A stretch of 64,000 bases of DNA from Clostridia bacterium (GCA_017546145.1 JAFYXN010000014.1:1-64000); one strand, 5' to 3'; counted from the stretch's first letter, positions 7,483-17,370 are shown. A program made the numbers and translations. The notes: a model not told the origin generated them from the sequence alone.

Positions 7483-8682
7483 TCAGATATTTATTTCAGG
7501 GTGCTTCTTTACACGACGCAATAAAAGGATTGTGCTGACTACCAACAAAACAGGGAAAATACACGAAATCAAAAGACCTGTTTTAAGCTCACCGCCAAAC
7601 GCCGATGCCATAAACCCCACAACCGTCGGGCCCGTAGTACAGCCTATATCCCCTGCAAGTGCCAAGACGCCAAACATTGCCGCACCGCCCATAGGATAAG
7701 CGTTTGATGTAAGCGACACGGCACCGGGCCACATAATCCCTACTGCAAAGCCACAAAAGCCGCAGGCAAGAAGCGAAGCAAGCTTAAACGGCGACAGTGC
7801 CGCCACAAGGAAGCAGCCGACCGTCAAAATCCCGCATGCCATAAGGTATTTTGCAAGATTAATTCGGTCTGCAAGCTTTGAGTACATAACTCTTGAAAGT
7901 GCCATCATTGATGCAAACAGGCAAGGTCCAAGCATATCTCCGACAGTTTTTGAAACGCCAAGCGAGCTTTCGGCAAAGGCAGATGCCCACTGGCTCATTC
8001 CAATCTCTGTTGCTCCTGCGCAAAACATTATAAGTACAAATATTAAAAAGCTCTTTCGCTTAATCAGTTGTTTAAGCGGCATTCTTTCACTGTTTTCAAC
8101 AATCCTGTTTATGGGAACAAACATAAAGTATATCGCATTAAAAAACGGAACAAACGCCCAGACTATTGCAATGTAATGCCACCTTTCTTCTCCCAAAACA
8201 AACAGTAAAATGTTGGTTAAAAGAATTACCCCTATCGAGCCAAAGCCGTACATTGAATGCAGCATACTCATTGTTGCAGCTTTGTTATCAGACGGGCAGC
8301 CTTCGATAATAGGGCTGAGCAGAACTTCAAAAAGCCCGCCGCCTGCCGAGAATAACACCACCGAAAAAAGAATTGCAGGGTATATATTGTCAACTTTTGG
8401 CGCTACAGTACCCAGAAACAGAAATCCGCAGGCTGTAAGCAGGTGTGCAATAACAATTGTTTTGCGGTAGCTGACGCGGTCAATATAAAACAGCGCTGTA
8501 AAATCCATAGTAAGCTGAATTATGAAATTTACCGATGCAAAAAGTGTTACCAAAGCCAAGGGTATACCGTAATCCTGATTGAATGTAACAAACAGTAACG
8601 GCAAAAAGACGCATACTATAGACTGACAAACCGAGCCGATATAACACGCCGTTTTGGTATGGTTAAAGCTGAGTTTTTTCAT
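7483..8682 (-). CDS. MFS transporter
   Basis: A 399-residue membrane protein with about twelve helices in the six-plus-six pattern of the major facilitator superfamily. Acidic and basic residues occur in the loop after helix 2 (YIDRVSYRK). The middle of the first half (MLHSMYGFGSIGV) resembles the FHS/sugar-proton branch, but the substrate cannot be told. I prefer the ATG at 8682, preceded by AGGTG, over an in-frame GTG three codons earlier. It stands alone, convergent with gap. A 21-bp perfect palindrome (GGGCGGATAT and its complement, 8701-8721) lies just upstream of its ribosome binding site and could act on its expression. Confidence 0.8.
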   Translation of the reverse strand: MKKLSFNHTKTACYIGSVCQSIVCVFLPLLFVTFNQDYGIPLALVTLFASVNFIIQLTMDFTALFYIDRVSYRKTIVIAHLLTACGFLFLGTVAPKVDNIYPAILFSVVLFSAGGGLFEVLLSPIIEGCPSDNKAATMSMLHSMYGFGSIGVILLTNILLFVLGEERWHYIAIVWAFVPFFNAIYFMFVPINRIVENSERMPLKQLIKRKSFLIFVLIMFCAGATEIGMSQWASAFAESSLGVSKTVGDMLGPCLFASMMALSRVMYSKLADRINLAKYLMACGILTVGCFLVAALSPFKLASLLACGFCGFAVGIMWPGAVSLTSNAYPMGGAAMFGVLALAGDIGCTTGPTVVGFMASAFGGELKTGLLISCIFPVLLVVSTILLLRRVKKHPEINI

Positions 8683-8737
8683 AATATTCACCTAAAATCA
8701 GGGCGGATATAATATCCGCCCTTAGATTATTTTATCT

Positions 8738-8850
8738 TATAGGGAATTACTACTTTTTTGTTGTAATTTCCTATATTACACAAAAGTGTACCTTAATCCC
8801 CTCAAGATTGAGTGGCAGGGAAGTTGAAGTGTTTTATCAACACTTTTTTA
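8738..8850 (+). repeat. Structured intergenic repeat, copy A (small-RNA-like)
   Basis: Near-identical over about 110 bp to the inverted copy at 41085-41208, and over its left part to 29846-29886. It begins with a 13-bp stem (8738-8750 with 8763-8775), has ACACAAAAGTGT in the middle and ends with AAGTGTT/AACACTT plus six Ts, an intrinsic terminator. Differences between copies keep the first stem paired through G-T pairs. The end overlaps the last codons of the DUF1015 gene on the other strand. Confidence 0.72.
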
Positions 8851-10045
8851 TTTTTTTTGCTTCCAGATAGAAACGCTTTTCGTTTGCTTCGCCCATAGAG
8901 AAGGTCTTTCTTGGCAGCGCTCCATCCGAGATTACTGTTTCAAAAAGCGAATTTTTTTCAGGGCAAGGAAGAATAAAGCCCACTGTGTTATCGCGTTTTG
9001 AAAGATTGCGCACAACGTCCTCTCCGTGTATGTAGTCAAGCTCATAGCCCATGGCGTCAAGAAAATTCTGTAGCGTTCCAACAGTCAGGCCCGATGATGG
9101 ATTTTTAATATAAAAGCTCTCTGTCTTATCGCCGCACACCATAACAATTTCCTGACCAGAGTCGGTCGGTGTTTTGGAAACATCGTAATATTTTTTCAGC
9201 TCCTGAGCAACGCTGTCAAAGCTTTGGTCAAACACAACCCTGTGGATAGGCTCAAACTCAAGTGCCTCGTCATGGATGTTTTCAATCTCAACAAGGCAAT
9301 ATCTTGCAGGGTGATTTGGCACTTCGTCTGCTGAAATAGTCTTTTTTATGTTTTCCCAACAGGTTTTTGCAGTTGCCAGTGAATGGTTTCCGTCACCAAC
9401 CGCAAACACCAGATTATCTTTGGCATTGGTTGCAAAAGCGTCTATTCTGTCAATAAGTGCATCTGCCATCATGCCCGAAATAAGCCAACCCGAGATATGT
9501 CCGCCGCCTTCCATCAGGTCAAAATCGTAAAGCAGCTTTTCTTTGGCAATGCTGCTCATAATTTTATCGTCCTCATCATTCATAAGAAGAATCGCATGAG
9601 GAAGCTCGAGCGGAGCGTTCTCACGGATTTTTACCCTGGGAGGGATACGCTGTAGAATTGTCCCCTCGGTTGCACGAATTTCACTTTTTGAGCCTTTGTT
9701 GAAATCGTATTTTTCAAGGTCAACCTGTCCGACAAGGCCGCGGCGGATTTTTCCGCTGTTGAGGGTTCTTTCTATATAAATCAGGCTTCCGTCAAGTTCT
9801 GCAAAAATTTTCTTGTCAATGTAGCTTTGCATTTCGGCATTAATTGCCGAAATTCTTGAGTCACCTTCTGAAAGAAAAGCCTCGGGGTAAACAATTTTTA
9901 ATGTTGAGGGGGCGTCGCCTACAAATTCTGACACTCTTTTCCAATACTCAGGCTGAGCAGTGTATTGGTCGCAGGCAACCACGCTCCATTTTTCCATATT
10001 AACACAATCCGGCAAAAGTATCTCTGCCTTGCTGAAAATACTCAT
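8837..10045 (-). CDS. DUF1015 family protein
   Basis: A 402-residue cytoplasmic protein of the DUF1015 family, whose biochemical role is not established. The N-terminus carries the family pattern VACDQYTAQPEYW, and the centre has the invariant GDGNHSLATAK near residue 216. Length is normal. Last gene of the ruvA-ruvB-metG-DUF1015 run, starting 37 bp after metG. Its final residues (KKIKKC) are encoded by the reverse of the T-rich terminator of repeat copy A, so this C-terminal tail was probably supplied by that element. Confidence 0.88.
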   Translation of the reverse strand: MSIFSKAEILLPDCVNMEKWSVVACDQYTAQPEYWKRVSEFVGDAPSTLKIVYPEAFLSEGDSRISAINAEMQSYIDKKIFAELDGSLIYIERTLNSGKIRRGLVGQVDLEKYDFNKGSKSEIRATEGTILQRIPPRVKIRENAPLELPHAILLMNDEDDKIMSSIAKEKLLYDFDLMEGGGHISGWLISGMMADALIDRIDAFATNAKDNLVFAVGDGNHSLATAKTCWENIKKTISADEVPNHPARYCLVEIENIHDEALEFEPIHRVVFDQSFDSVAQELKKYYDVSKTPTDSGQEIVMVCGDKTESFYIKNPSSGLTVGTLQNFLDAMGYELDYIHGEDVVRNLSKRDNTVGFILPCPEKNSLFETVISDGALPRKTFSMGEANEKRFYLEAKKIKKC

Positions 10046-10082
10046 AAGTCCTCCTAATTGATAAACTGTCTTTTTAATTATA

Positions 10083-12011
10083 TTATACTATGCTTGCACC
10101 GCTCTGAATATCATCAAGGGTAGTTGTCACTACCAATTTATCCTTGTATTCTGCGCTCAGAATCATACCCTGTGATTCATAGCCCATCATTTTTCTGGGT
10201 GCAAAGTTTGCAATAAACAAAACGTTTTTGCCGATTAAGTCTTCAGGCTTGTAGTATTTTGCAATACCTGAGAGAATCTGTCTTTTCTCGCTGCCTGTTT
10301 CAATTATAAATTTAAGCAGCTTTGATGATTTTGGCACAGCCTCACACTCCAAAACCTTACCCACTCTTATGTCAAGTTCAAGGAACTTTTCAAAGTCGAT
10401 ATTTTCTTTGAACGGCTCGATTTCGATCTTGGGTGCCGCATTTTTTTTGTTTTCTTCCTCAATCTCTGCAAGCTTCTTTTCTGCATCAATTCTTGCAAAC
10501 AGCATTGCAGCCTCTCCCACCTTCTGTCCGGCAGCGGATGTTCCAAAGTCCACAAGCTCTTCCAGTGTAGGAACACATATTCCAAGCGCTGCGGCAAGCT
10601 TTTCTGAAGTTTCGGGCATAAACGGTGAAAGCAGTGATGAAATCCACTTCAATGACTCAACAAGGCTGAACATAACTGTCTGCAGCTCGCCTTTTTTCGC
10701 CTCGTCCTTGGCAAGTGCCCACGGCATTGTTTCGTCAATATACTTATTGGCACGGTTTGCAAGTGTCCACAAAGCCTCCAAAGCATCCGCAGTGCGGTAT
10801 TCTTCCATTAATCTTATTGTATCGTTCTTTGCCTTTTCAGCCGTCTGTGCCAAATCGTCCTCAAATCCTGTTGCAGCATCCTTGGCCGGCACAATACCGT
10901 CAAAATACTTGTTAACCATTGCAACAGTTCTGTTTGCAAGGTTGCCAAGAGTATTAGCAAGGTCTGTGTTGTAAGAGTTTATTATTTTTTCGTATGTGAT
11001 GGTTCCGTCCTGAGCATAGGGCATCTCGCGAAGAAGGTAATATCTTACCCCGTCTGTGCCAAAATGACGTACCAAATCGTCTGCATAGATAACATTGCCT
11101 AACGATTTGCTCATTTTATCCTCGCCGCTTAAGAGCCAGGGATGTCCGAATACAGATTTAGGCAGAGGCTCACCCAACGCCATCAAGAAGATAGGCCAGT
11201 AAATTGTGTGAAATCTTAAAATATCCTTACCGATAATATGAACATCAGCAGGCCAGTACTTGTTATAAAGCTCACCCTTTTCGTCAGGGGTATAGCCAAG
11301 CGCATTGATGTAGTTTGTCAGCGCGTCAAGCCATACATATACTGTGTGCTTCTCGTCAAAGCTAACCGGAATCCCCCAGCTTATGCTTGTTCTGGACACA
11401 CACAAGTCCTGAATACCGGGTTTTATAAAGTTGTTCAGCATCTCCTTTTTACGGGATTCAGGCTGAATAAAATCGGGGTTTTCCTCGATATGCTTTTCAA
11501 GTGCCTTCTGGTACTTGCTCATTTTAAAAAAGTAGGCTTCCTCATTGCCTTTGTGGACTTCACGTCCGCAATCGGGGCATTTACCGTCTACCAGCTGCGT
11601 TTCTGTCCAGAAGGACTCGCAAGGTGTGCAATACCAGCCTGTGTACGAGCTTTTGTAAATATCGCCCTGATCATAAAGCTTTTTAAAAATCTTCTGTACA
11701 CTTGCAACGTGATAGTCATCGGTTGTTCTGATAAATTTGTCATAAGAAGAATTCATCAAGTCCCATATATCACGTATTTCGCCTGCAACGCCATCAACAT
11801 ATTGCTGAGGTGAAATTCCGCTCTCCTCTGCAAGCTGCTGAATTTTTTGTCCATGCTCGTCAGTTCCTGTCAGGAAGAAAACATCATAACCCTGATACCT
11901 TTTAAAACGTGCAATAGCATCAGACAAAACAACCTCATACGTATTGCCTATATGCGGTTTTCTTGATGTATATGCAATAGCTGTTGTCAAATAAAACTTT
12001 TTCTTTTCCAT
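10083..12011 (-). CDS. metG: Methionyl-tRNA synthetase with C-terminal tRNA-binding domain
   Basis: A 642-residue class I aminoacyl-tRNA synthetase that charges tRNA-Met. The HIGH-type motif is PHIGNTYE near residue 20 and the KMSKS loop is in GEDKMSKSLGN near 300. A zinc-binding insert has Cys pairs CTPC and CPDC at about 128-147. Residues 540-642 form the OB-fold EMAP/Trbp111 domain (FLELDIRVGKV) that dimerises and binds tRNA. Placed in the order ruvA, ruvB, metG, DUF1015 on the minus strand; no T-box leader is seen in the short upstream gap. Confidence 0.97.
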   Translation of the reverse strand: MEKKKFYLTTAIAYTSRKPHIGNTYEVVLSDAIARFKRYQGYDVFFLTGTDEHGQKIQQLAEESGISPQQYVDGVAGEIRDIWDLMNSSYDKFIRTTDDYHVASVQKIFKKLYDQGDIYKSSYTGWYCTPCESFWTETQLVDGKCPDCGREVHKGNEEAYFFKMSKYQKALEKHIEENPDFIQPESRKKEMLNNFIKPGIQDLCVSRTSISWGIPVSFDEKHTVYVWLDALTNYINALGYTPDEKGELYNKYWPADVHIIGKDILRFHTIYWPIFLMALGEPLPKSVFGHPWLLSGEDKMSKSLGNVIYADDLVRHFGTDGVRYYLLREMPYAQDGTITYEKIINSYNTDLANTLGNLANRTVAMVNKYFDGIVPAKDAATGFEDDLAQTAEKAKNDTIRLMEEYRTADALEALWTLANRANKYIDETMPWALAKDEAKKGELQTVMFSLVESLKWISSLLSPFMPETSEKLAAALGICVPTLEELVDFGTSAAGQKVGEAAMLFARIDAEKKLAEIEEENKKNAAPKIEIEPFKENIDFEKFLELDIRVGKVLECEAVPKSSKLLKFIIETGSEKRQILSGIAKYYKPEDLIGKNVLFIANFAPRKMMGYESQGMILSAEYKDKLVVTTTLDDIQSGASIV

Positions 12012-12060
12012 TTATATCAATCCTTTTTATAATAATCTATGCACTTATTTATGTTTTTTG

Positions 12061-13095
12061 CTAAATATCAAGCATTCCTTGCCGGGCATCGCCATAAGGC
12101 ACACCAAAATGCTCATAAGCAAGCCTTGTTACCATTCTGCCCCGAGGAGTACGGTTGATGAAGCCAATCTGCATCAAAAACGGCTCGTAAACATCCTCTA
12201 CCGTATCGGATTCCTCGCCAATACTTGCGGCAATGGTATCAAGCCCGACAGGGCCGCCGTCATAATTGTTTATAATTGCAAGAATCATACGTTTGTCGGT
12301 GGAGTCAAGACCAAGCTTGTCCACCTCCAGCATTCGCAAAGCATAGTCTGCAACCTGATCTGTTATAACCCCATTTGCCTTAACCTCAGCAAAATCACGA
12401 ACACGTTTCAAAAGCCTGTTTGCAATTCTGGGCGTTCCTCTTGACCTTGATGCAATCTCTGCCGCACCGCCTGCTGTTATCTCAATTCCCAATATCCCAG
12501 CAGACCTCATTACGATTTGTTCCAAATCTTCTTTTTTGTAAATTTCAAGGCGGCTTATAACGCCAAATCTGTCACGAAGCGGAGCGGTCAACGCGCCCGC
12601 TTTGGTTGTTGCACCTATAAGTGTAAACTTGGGAAGGTCAAGCCTTATCGACCTTGCCGACGGGCCTTTGCCTATTATTATATCCAATGCCCCATCTTCC
12701 ATTGCAGGGTACAGAATTTCCTCGACGCTGCGGTTAAGACGGTGAATTTCATCAATAAAAAGAATATCGTTTTCCGAAAGGTTGGTAAGAAGCGCAGCAA
12801 GGTCGCCCTGCTTTTCAATTGCCGGGCCGGAGGTAATGCGGATGTTCACACCCATCTCGTTTGCAATTATCCCGGCAAGTGTTGTTTTGCCCAGTCCCGG
12901 CGGGCCATAAAGCAAAACGTGGTCAAGAGACTCACCACGGTTTTTTGCCGCTTCCATAAAGACCTTTAAATTTTCTTTTGCTTTTGTCTGACCGATATAA
13001 TCCTCCAAAAGCTTGGGCCTTAGGCTGTATTCAATTTCATTGTCGCCGCTCATTTGTCCGGCAGTGACAATTCTGTTTTCGTTCTCAAATTCCAT
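12061..13095 (-). CDS. ruvB: Holliday junction branch migration helicase RuvB
   Basis: A 344-residue AAA+ motor that with RuvA drives branch migration of Holliday junctions in recombinational repair. The Walker A motif is GPPGLGKTT near residue 65, Walker B is LFIDEIHRL near 115, and the arginine-finger region is APLRDRFG. The C-terminal winged helix includes GLDTIA and TPRGR. It starts 9 bp after ruvA ends, the classic ruvAB pair; ruvC is not in this window. Confidence 0.98.
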   Translation of the reverse strand: MEFENENRIVTAGQMSGDNEIEYSLRPKLLEDYIGQTKAKENLKVFMEAAKNRGESLDHVLLYGPPGLGKTTLAGIIANEMGVNIRITSGPAIEKQGDLAALLTNLSENDILFIDEIHRLNRSVEEILYPAMEDGALDIIIGKGPSARSIRLDLPKFTLIGATTKAGALTAPLRDRFGVISRLEIYKKEDLEQIVMRSAGILGIEITAGGAAEIASRSRGTPRIANRLLKRVRDFAEVKANGVITDQVADYALRMLEVDKLGLDSTDKRMILAIINNYDGGPVGLDTIAASIGEESDTVEDVYEPFLMQIGFINRTPRGRMVTRLAYEHFGVPYGDARQGMLDI

Positions 13096-13104
13096 ATCGA
13101 AGGA

Positions 13105-13710
13105 TTAACCTTTCATTAAATTTTTTAAACCAATCTTTACAAGCTCTTCAACCGAACCCTTTTCATTACCCAAAGCTCGCTTTGCCTCTGCGGGTGAGTA
13201 CCCCAGCACAACAAGGGCATTAACTGCCTCTTCAAGCTCTGATGTGCCTCCGTGATAGACCTCAATTGCATCGTCAGCTGTAACATCCCCAAGGTCGGCA
13301 TCACGAAACTTGTCCTTAAGTTCAAGAACAATCCGCTCCGCGCCCTTTGCGCCAAGACCGGGAGTCTTGCTTGCAATATACTTGTAGTCATTTGTAACAA
13401 CGCACAGAGCAAATTTTGAGGGTGAAATGTTTGAAAGAAGCGCAATTGCCGTCTTTGCACCAACCCGGGATACGCCAATTATCATTTCAAAAAGGTTAAG
13501 CTCTTCCATGGTGGCAAAGCCATACATGTCAAAAGTATCCGAAGACGCCTTGAAGTTTGAATAGGTGTAAAGCTTTGCAAATCCACCTGCATCGCCCAAT
13601 GCCTCAAGAGTTTTTGTGCTTGCAAAAAGGCGATAGCCTACGCCTCCTGCATCAATCACTGCAAAGCTGTCGGTTTTAAGTACTAATTCACCTGATATAT
13701 AGTAAAACAT
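13105..13710 (-). CDS. ruvA: Holliday junction branch migration protein RuvA
   Basis: A 201-residue DNA-binding partner of RuvB that recognises the four-way junction as a tetramer. The N-terminal OB-fold begins MFYYISGEL. Helix-hairpin-helix motifs are visible as ISRVGAKTAIALL and TPGLGAKGAERIVLEL. The C-terminal domain that contacts RuvB ends in NALVVLGYSPAEAKRAL. I take the ATG at 13710 (AAAGGT upstream) rather than the GTG just before it. Confidence 0.96.
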   Translation of the reverse strand: MFYYISGELVLKTDSFAVIDAGGVGYRLFASTKTLEALGDAGGFAKLYTYSNFKASSDTFDMYGFATMEELNLFEMIIGVSRVGAKTAIALLSNISPSKFALCVVTNDYKYIASKTPGLGAKGAERIVLELKDKFRDADLGDVTADDAIEVYHGGTSELEEAVNALVVLGYSPAEAKRALGNEKGSVEELVKIGLKNLMKG

Positions 13711-13817
13711 CACACTTCTACCTTTCCGAAAATTACCTATTATATAGTATACTACTTTTTATATTAAAAAACAAGTCCTAAATTGACCACTTATATTTAG
13801 TGTATTTTCTGCATTTC

Positions 13818-13846
13818 TTGACAAATTATTTCTTTGTTGATATACT
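13818..13846 (+). promoter_or_regulatory. Promoter of mscL
   Basis: TTGACA at 13818-13823, a 17-bp spacer and TATACT at 13841-13846, about 40 bp before the ATG. Confidence 0.8.
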
Positions 13847-13884
13847 TGATTTATCAAATAAAATATTGAAAGGTTGTTTTAATT

Positions 13885-14328
13885 ATGTGGGAAGAATTTA
13901 AAAAATTTGCCTTTAAGGGCAATGTAATCGACATGGCAGTCGGCGTTGTTGTCGGTGGTGCTTTCAGCACTATCGTCAATTCTTTGGTAAAAGACATTAT
14001 AATGCCTGTTTTTGGATTTATTACTGCAGGCATGGATTTTTCAGCTTTGAAGGTTGTCCTTTCCGAAGCTACCGAAACCAAGCCTGAAGCCGCAATCTTG
14101 TATGGCACATTTATTCAGAATATAATCAGCTTTTTGATTATTGCTTTTTCAATCTTTATGGTTGTTAAAGGAATCAGCAAGGCAGCAAGCCTTAAAAAAG
14201 CTCCTGAGCCTGAGGTTATTGAGGAAGCCCCCAAAGCTCCCACTCAGGAAGAGCTTCTTGCAGAAATCCGTGACCTTTTGAAGACTGCAACTCCCGTTCC
14301 TGCCCTTAGCGAGGCAAAAGAAGACTAG
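13885..14328 (+). CDS. mscL: Large-conductance mechanosensitive channel MscL
   Basis: A 147-residue membrane channel that opens under high membrane tension to release solutes on osmotic downshock. The N-terminal helix FKKFAFKGNVIDMAVGVVVG is the pore-lining TM1 with its glycine pattern. TM2 lies at about 75-100 (FIQNIISFLIIAFSIFMVV). The cytoplasmic helical bundle LAEIRDLLK lies near the C-terminus, after a longer Pro/Glu/Ala linker than usual. It has its own promoter and a terminator shared with glnN. Confidence 0.96.
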   Translation: MWEEFKKFAFKGNVIDMAVGVVVGGAFSTIVNSLVKDIIMPVFGFITAGMDFSALKVVLSEATETKPEAAILYGTFIQNIISFLIIAFSIFMVVKGISKAASLKKAPEPEVIEEAPKAPTQEELLAEIRDLLKTATPVPALSEAKED

Positions 14329-14338
14329 TTTATTAAAT

Positions 14339-14367
14339 AACTCCGGTTGGGAAATCCAACCGGAGTT
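14339..14367. terminator. Bidirectional terminator between mscL and glnN
   Basis: AACTCCGGTTGG pairs with CCAACCGGAGTT around a five-base loop, with T-rich sequence on both sides. It serves the convergent mscL and glnN genes. Confidence 0.9.
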
Positions 14368-14371
14368 ATTA

Positions 14372-16462
14372 TTATTTTATACTGAAAATTATATCACCAT
14401 AAGACGGCACAGGCCAGAAATTGCGGTCTGAGTGTGCTTCTATCTCGTCCACCAAAGCGCGAAGAGTTTTCATTCTTGAAACAACCTCACGACGATAATA
14501 TACAGCAACCTCAAGTGCAGTTCCAGTCGGAACATTTTTAAGTGCATCATCAAGCTCGCCGTTTGCCGCAAAAATTCTGTCTGCAAGCTGTGAAATTCTC
14601 TGCAGCGAAAGCTTTTCCGCCTCAAACGGAATATCAGGGCAAACATTGCGTTTTGCTAAGATTGTTTCACACAGGTTTCTTTGAATATTGCTGATTGCAG
14701 GCGTATAATCTTTCTTCACCATATCAACCATTGTAAGAGCCTCGATATTTACCACCTTTGAATATTCAGCAAGAAGAATTTCATAGCGTGCACGCATTTC
14801 TGTTTCGTTGTATACCCCATGACGTTTAAACATGTCTATGTTTTCAGGGCGGATGTAATAAGGCAACGCATCAACAGTGGATTCAAGATTTAAAAGTCCG
14901 CGTCTTTCAGCCTCCTTAACCCAATCCCCCGAATATCCGTTTCCGTCAAAAATAATTGCGTCGTGTTCTTTTATGTTGCGTCTTACCAGCTCGTGAACTG
15001 CCGAAAGGAAGTCATCTGCGCCTTCAAGCTCGTCCGCAAACAATCTCAGCTCGTCCGCAACCATTGTGTTAAGCATAATATTTGAGCAGGCAATAGAATC
15101 GTTTGACCCAAGCATGCGGAACTCAAACTTATTGCCTGTGAAAGCAAAGGGTGACGTGCGGTTTCTGTCGGTAGAATCCTTAGGAAATTCAGGAAGAACA
15201 CTTACTCCTACCTTCATTGTCTGCTTGCCTGTTCCCTCGTAATCGCTGTCCGCCTTGATTGCCTCAAGAACACCTGCAAGCTCTGAGCCGAGGAAAAGTG
15301 AAATAATGGCGGGCGGAGCTTCGTGTCCGCCAAGACGGTGGTCATTCCCTGCACTTGCCGCAGAAATTCTGAGCAAATCCTGATGCTTATGTACGGCACT
15401 CATAACCGCACAAAGGAACACAAGGAACTGTGCATTATCATGCGGAGATTTTCCAGGCTCAAACAAATTTTCACCCTTATTGGTTGTGAGCGACCAGTTG
15501 TTATGCTTGCCGCTGCCGTTTACCCCTTCAAACGGTTTTTCATGCAAAAGACAAGTCATACCGTGGCGGTCAGCTACGACCTTCATCATCTCCATTGTAA
15601 GCTGATTATGGTCAGTTGCAATATTTACTGTTGTAAATATTGGAGCCAGCTCGTGCTGAGCAGGTGCCGCCTCGTTGTGTTTGGTCTTTGCCAGAATACC
15701 AAGCTTCCAGAGCTCTTCATCAAGCTCCTTCATATAAGCCGAAACTCTTGGTTTTAGCTTTCCGAAGTAGTGATCTTCAAGTTCCTGACCTTTTGGCGCA
15801 GGCGCACCAAAAAGCGTCCTTCCGCAGTATATAAGGTCCTTTCTTTTTTCAAACACTTCCTTGTCTATAAGGAAGTATTCCTGTTCGGGACCAACAGTAG
15901 GAACAACACGCGTGACCTCCGTTTTCCCAAAAAGCTTCAGAATGCGAACTGCCTGACGGCTTACCGCCTCCATTGAACGAAGAAGCGGAGTCTTTTTGTC
16001 AAGCGACTCGCCGCCATACGAACAAAAAGCTGTAGGAATGCACAGGGTGCCATCCTTAATAAATGCATACGAAGTGGGGTCCCACGCCGTATAGCCTCTT
16101 GCCTCAAATGTTGCACGCAGCCCCCCTGATGGGAAACTGGACGCATCAGGTTCACCCTTAATAAGCTCCTTGCCGGAAAACTCCATTATAACATTTCCGC
16201 CGGGAGCCGGGGTAATAAAGCTGTCATGCTTTTCCGCAGTGATTCCCGTCATTGGCTGAAACCAATGGGTAAAGTGAGTCGCCCCCATTTCAATTGCCCA
16301 TTCCTTCATTGCACTGGCAATACAATCCGCAACAGCGCGGTCAAGACCTATTCCATCATTTATTGTCTTTTTGAGAGCCTTGTAAATATCGTGGGGAAGT
16401 CTTTCCTTCATAACGGTTTCGTTAAAGACAAACTTTCCAAAAATTTCAGGTATCTTTGTCAC
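14372..16462 (-). CDS. glnN: Type III glutamine synthetase (GlnN)
   Basis: A 696-residue glutamine synthetase of the type III class, much longer than GSI, making glutamine from glutamate, ammonia and ATP. Family marks include [14 protein letters not shown] near residue 60, [27 protein letters not shown], a [16 protein letters not shown] loop and [16 protein letters not shown] place the start at the GTG at 16462 because AGGAGG lies 6 nt before it and the protein then begins MTKIPEIFG as in the family; the longer frame to 16519 has no such site. Good sigma-A promoter upstream. Confidence 0.96.
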   Translation of the reverse strand: MTKIPEIFGKFVFNETVMKERLPHDIYKALKKTINDGIGLDRAVADCIASAMKEWAIEMGATHFTHWFQPMTGITAEKHDSFITPAPGGNVIMEFSGKELIKGEPDASSFPSGGLRATFEARGYTAWDPTSYAFIKDGTLCIPTAFCSYGGESLDKKTPLLRSMEAVSRQAVRILKLFGKTEVTRVVPTVGPEQEYFLIDKEVFEKRKDLIYCGRTLFGAPAPKGQELEDHYFGKLKPRVSAYMKELDEELWKLGILAKTKHNEAAPAQHELAPIFTTVNIATDHNQLTMEMMKVVADRHGMTCLLHEKPFEGVNGSGKHNNWSLTTNKGENLFEPGKSPHDNAQFLVFLCAVMSAVHKHQDLLRISAASAGNDHRLGGHEAPPAIISLFLGSELAGVLEAIKADSDYEGTGKQTMKVGVSVLPEFPKDSTDRNRTSPFAFTGNKFEFRMLGSNDSIACSNIMLNTMVADELRLFADELEGADDFLSAVHELVRRNIKEHDAIIFDGNGYSGDWVKEAERRGLLNLESTVDALPYYIRPENIDMFKRHGVYNETEMRARYEILLAEYSKVVNIEALTMVDMVKKDYTPAISNIQRNLCETILAKRNVCPDIPFEAEKLSLQRISQLADRIFAANGELDDALKNVPTGTALEVAVYYRREVVSRMKTLRALVDEIEAHSDRNFWPVPSYGDIIFSIK

Positions 16463-16542
16463 TGCAGTTCCTCCTGTTCTGAAACTGAAATCTAATCTTT
16501 TGCATAGAAAATGGCTCAAACTAACCCATTATCCACCTTAAA

Positions 16543-16571
16543 ATTATACACAAACACAAGCTTATTGTCAA
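16543..16571 (-). promoter_or_regulatory. Promoter of glnN
   Basis: On the minus strand TTGACA (16571-16566) precedes TATAAT (16548-16543) with a 17-bp spacer. No riboswitch is recognised in the 80-nt leader. Confidence 0.85.
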
Positions 16572-16684
16572 TGCAATAAAAAAATTTTAAATAATTTTAA
16601 AAAAAAGCTTGCATTTTAGTTAAAGTTATGTTAGTATATTATGTGCGACTTGTGGTCGTATAGATTAAAAGTGGAGGTGAAATC

Positions 16685-16945
16685 ATGCCTAACATTAAAT
16701 CAGCCAAAAAAAGAGTTAAGGTTATTGCTACAAAAACTCTTCAGAATCAGATGGTTAAATCACAGCTTAAGACTGCTATCAAGAAGTTTGAAGCTTCTCT
16801 TGAGGGGGGCAAGGATGATGCCTCTGTTGCATTTGCAAACGTAATCAAGAAGACAGACCAGGCTGTTGCAAAAGGTATTCTTCATAAGAATACAGCTGCT
16901 CGCAGAAAAGGTCAGTACGCAGCTAAAATGAATAAGCTTGCGTAA
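16685..16945 (+). CDS. rpsT: 30S ribosomal protein S20
   Basis: An 86-residue, very basic, all-helical protein that binds the 5' domain of 16S rRNA. It begins MPNIKSAKKRVKV and ends KNTAARRKGQYAAKMNKLA, both diagnostic of S20. GGAGGTG precedes the ATG. A -35/-10 pair is present near 16610-16640 (TTGCAT and TAGTAT or TATATT). tRNA-Trp follows 60 bp later on the same strand without a convincing terminator between, so the two may be co-transcribed. Confidence 0.96.
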   Translation: MPNIKSAKKRVKVIATKTLQNQMVKSQLKTAIKKFEASLEGGKDDASVAFANVIKKTDQAVAKGILHKNTAARRKGQYAAKMNKLA

Positions 16946-17005
16946 GCAAACATTGATTCTCAAGAAGAGTGCTTTTTCTATAACCTGAAAACGCACTCTA
17001 TATAC

Positions 17006-17081
17006 AGGGGTATAGCTCAGTTGGTAGAGCAGCGGTCTCCAAAACCGCGTGCCGTGAGTTCAAGTCTTACTACCCCTGCCA
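17006..17081 (+). tRNA. tRNA-Trp (anticodon CCA)
   Basis: A 76-nt cloverleaf. The acceptor AGGGGTA pairs with TACCCCT, the D arm is AGTTGGTAGAGC, the anticodon loop CTCCAAA reads CCA, the T loop is TTCAAGT, and GCCA is encoded at the 3' end. Its last 20 bases are repeated at 17306. Confidence 0.96.
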
Positions 17082-17082
17082 A

Positions 17083-17119
17083 AAATACCGATACCGCTTT
17101 GCGGTGTCGGTATTTTTTT
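17083..17119 (+). terminator. Terminator of tRNA-Trp
   Basis: ATACCGATACCG pairs with CGGTGTCGGTAT (one G-T pair) and is followed by TTTTTTT. Confidence 0.85.
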
Positions 17120-17305
17120 GTATGCCTGAAATGAGACTTGAACTCATCGGCGCGCGGAACGTGTCCGTGCCGGAGCGTTAAGCCGATATGCCGGTGGCAT
17201 ATCGGTGGCGTAGGATTGCAAAATGCGGAAGCATTTTGTAAACGGCAGAAACGCATAGCGTTTCAACATCGATGCGAGTCGTCGCACGAAAGTGCAAGAC
17301 TGCTG
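17120..17305. repeat. Hairpin mosaic between the two tRNA-Trp 3' ends
   Basis: The stretch is built of short palindromes (for example GATATGCC-ggt-GGCATATC, AAAATGC-gga-GCATTTT, AAACGC-ata-GCGTTT). Near 17131-17144 it also holds GAGACTTGAACTCA, an inverted copy of the tRNA-Trp T-arm region. It is the same kind of sequence as the hairpin chain after tRNA-Pro. No gene is visible. Confidence 0.55.
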
Positions 17306-17325
17306 AAGTCTTACTACCCCTGCCA
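17306..17325 (+). repeat. 20-bp direct repeat of the tRNA-Trp 3' end (att-like)
   Basis: Bases 17306-17325 are identical to 17062-17081, the T arm, acceptor strand and CCA of tRNA-Trp. Integrases of the tyrosine type commonly use the 3' end of a tRNA gene as attachment core and leave such a copy. The integrase fragment lies 380 bp further on. I infer an old attachment site. Confidence 0.65.
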
Positions 17326-17329
17326 TACA

Positions 17330-17370
17330 AAGTGGCTCAAACACTGCGTTTGAGCCACTTCTTATTTTTT
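17330..17370 (+). terminator. Intrinsic terminator
   Basis: AAGTGGCTCAAAC pairs with GTTTGAGCCACTT, then CTTATTTTTTT. Confidence 0.8.
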
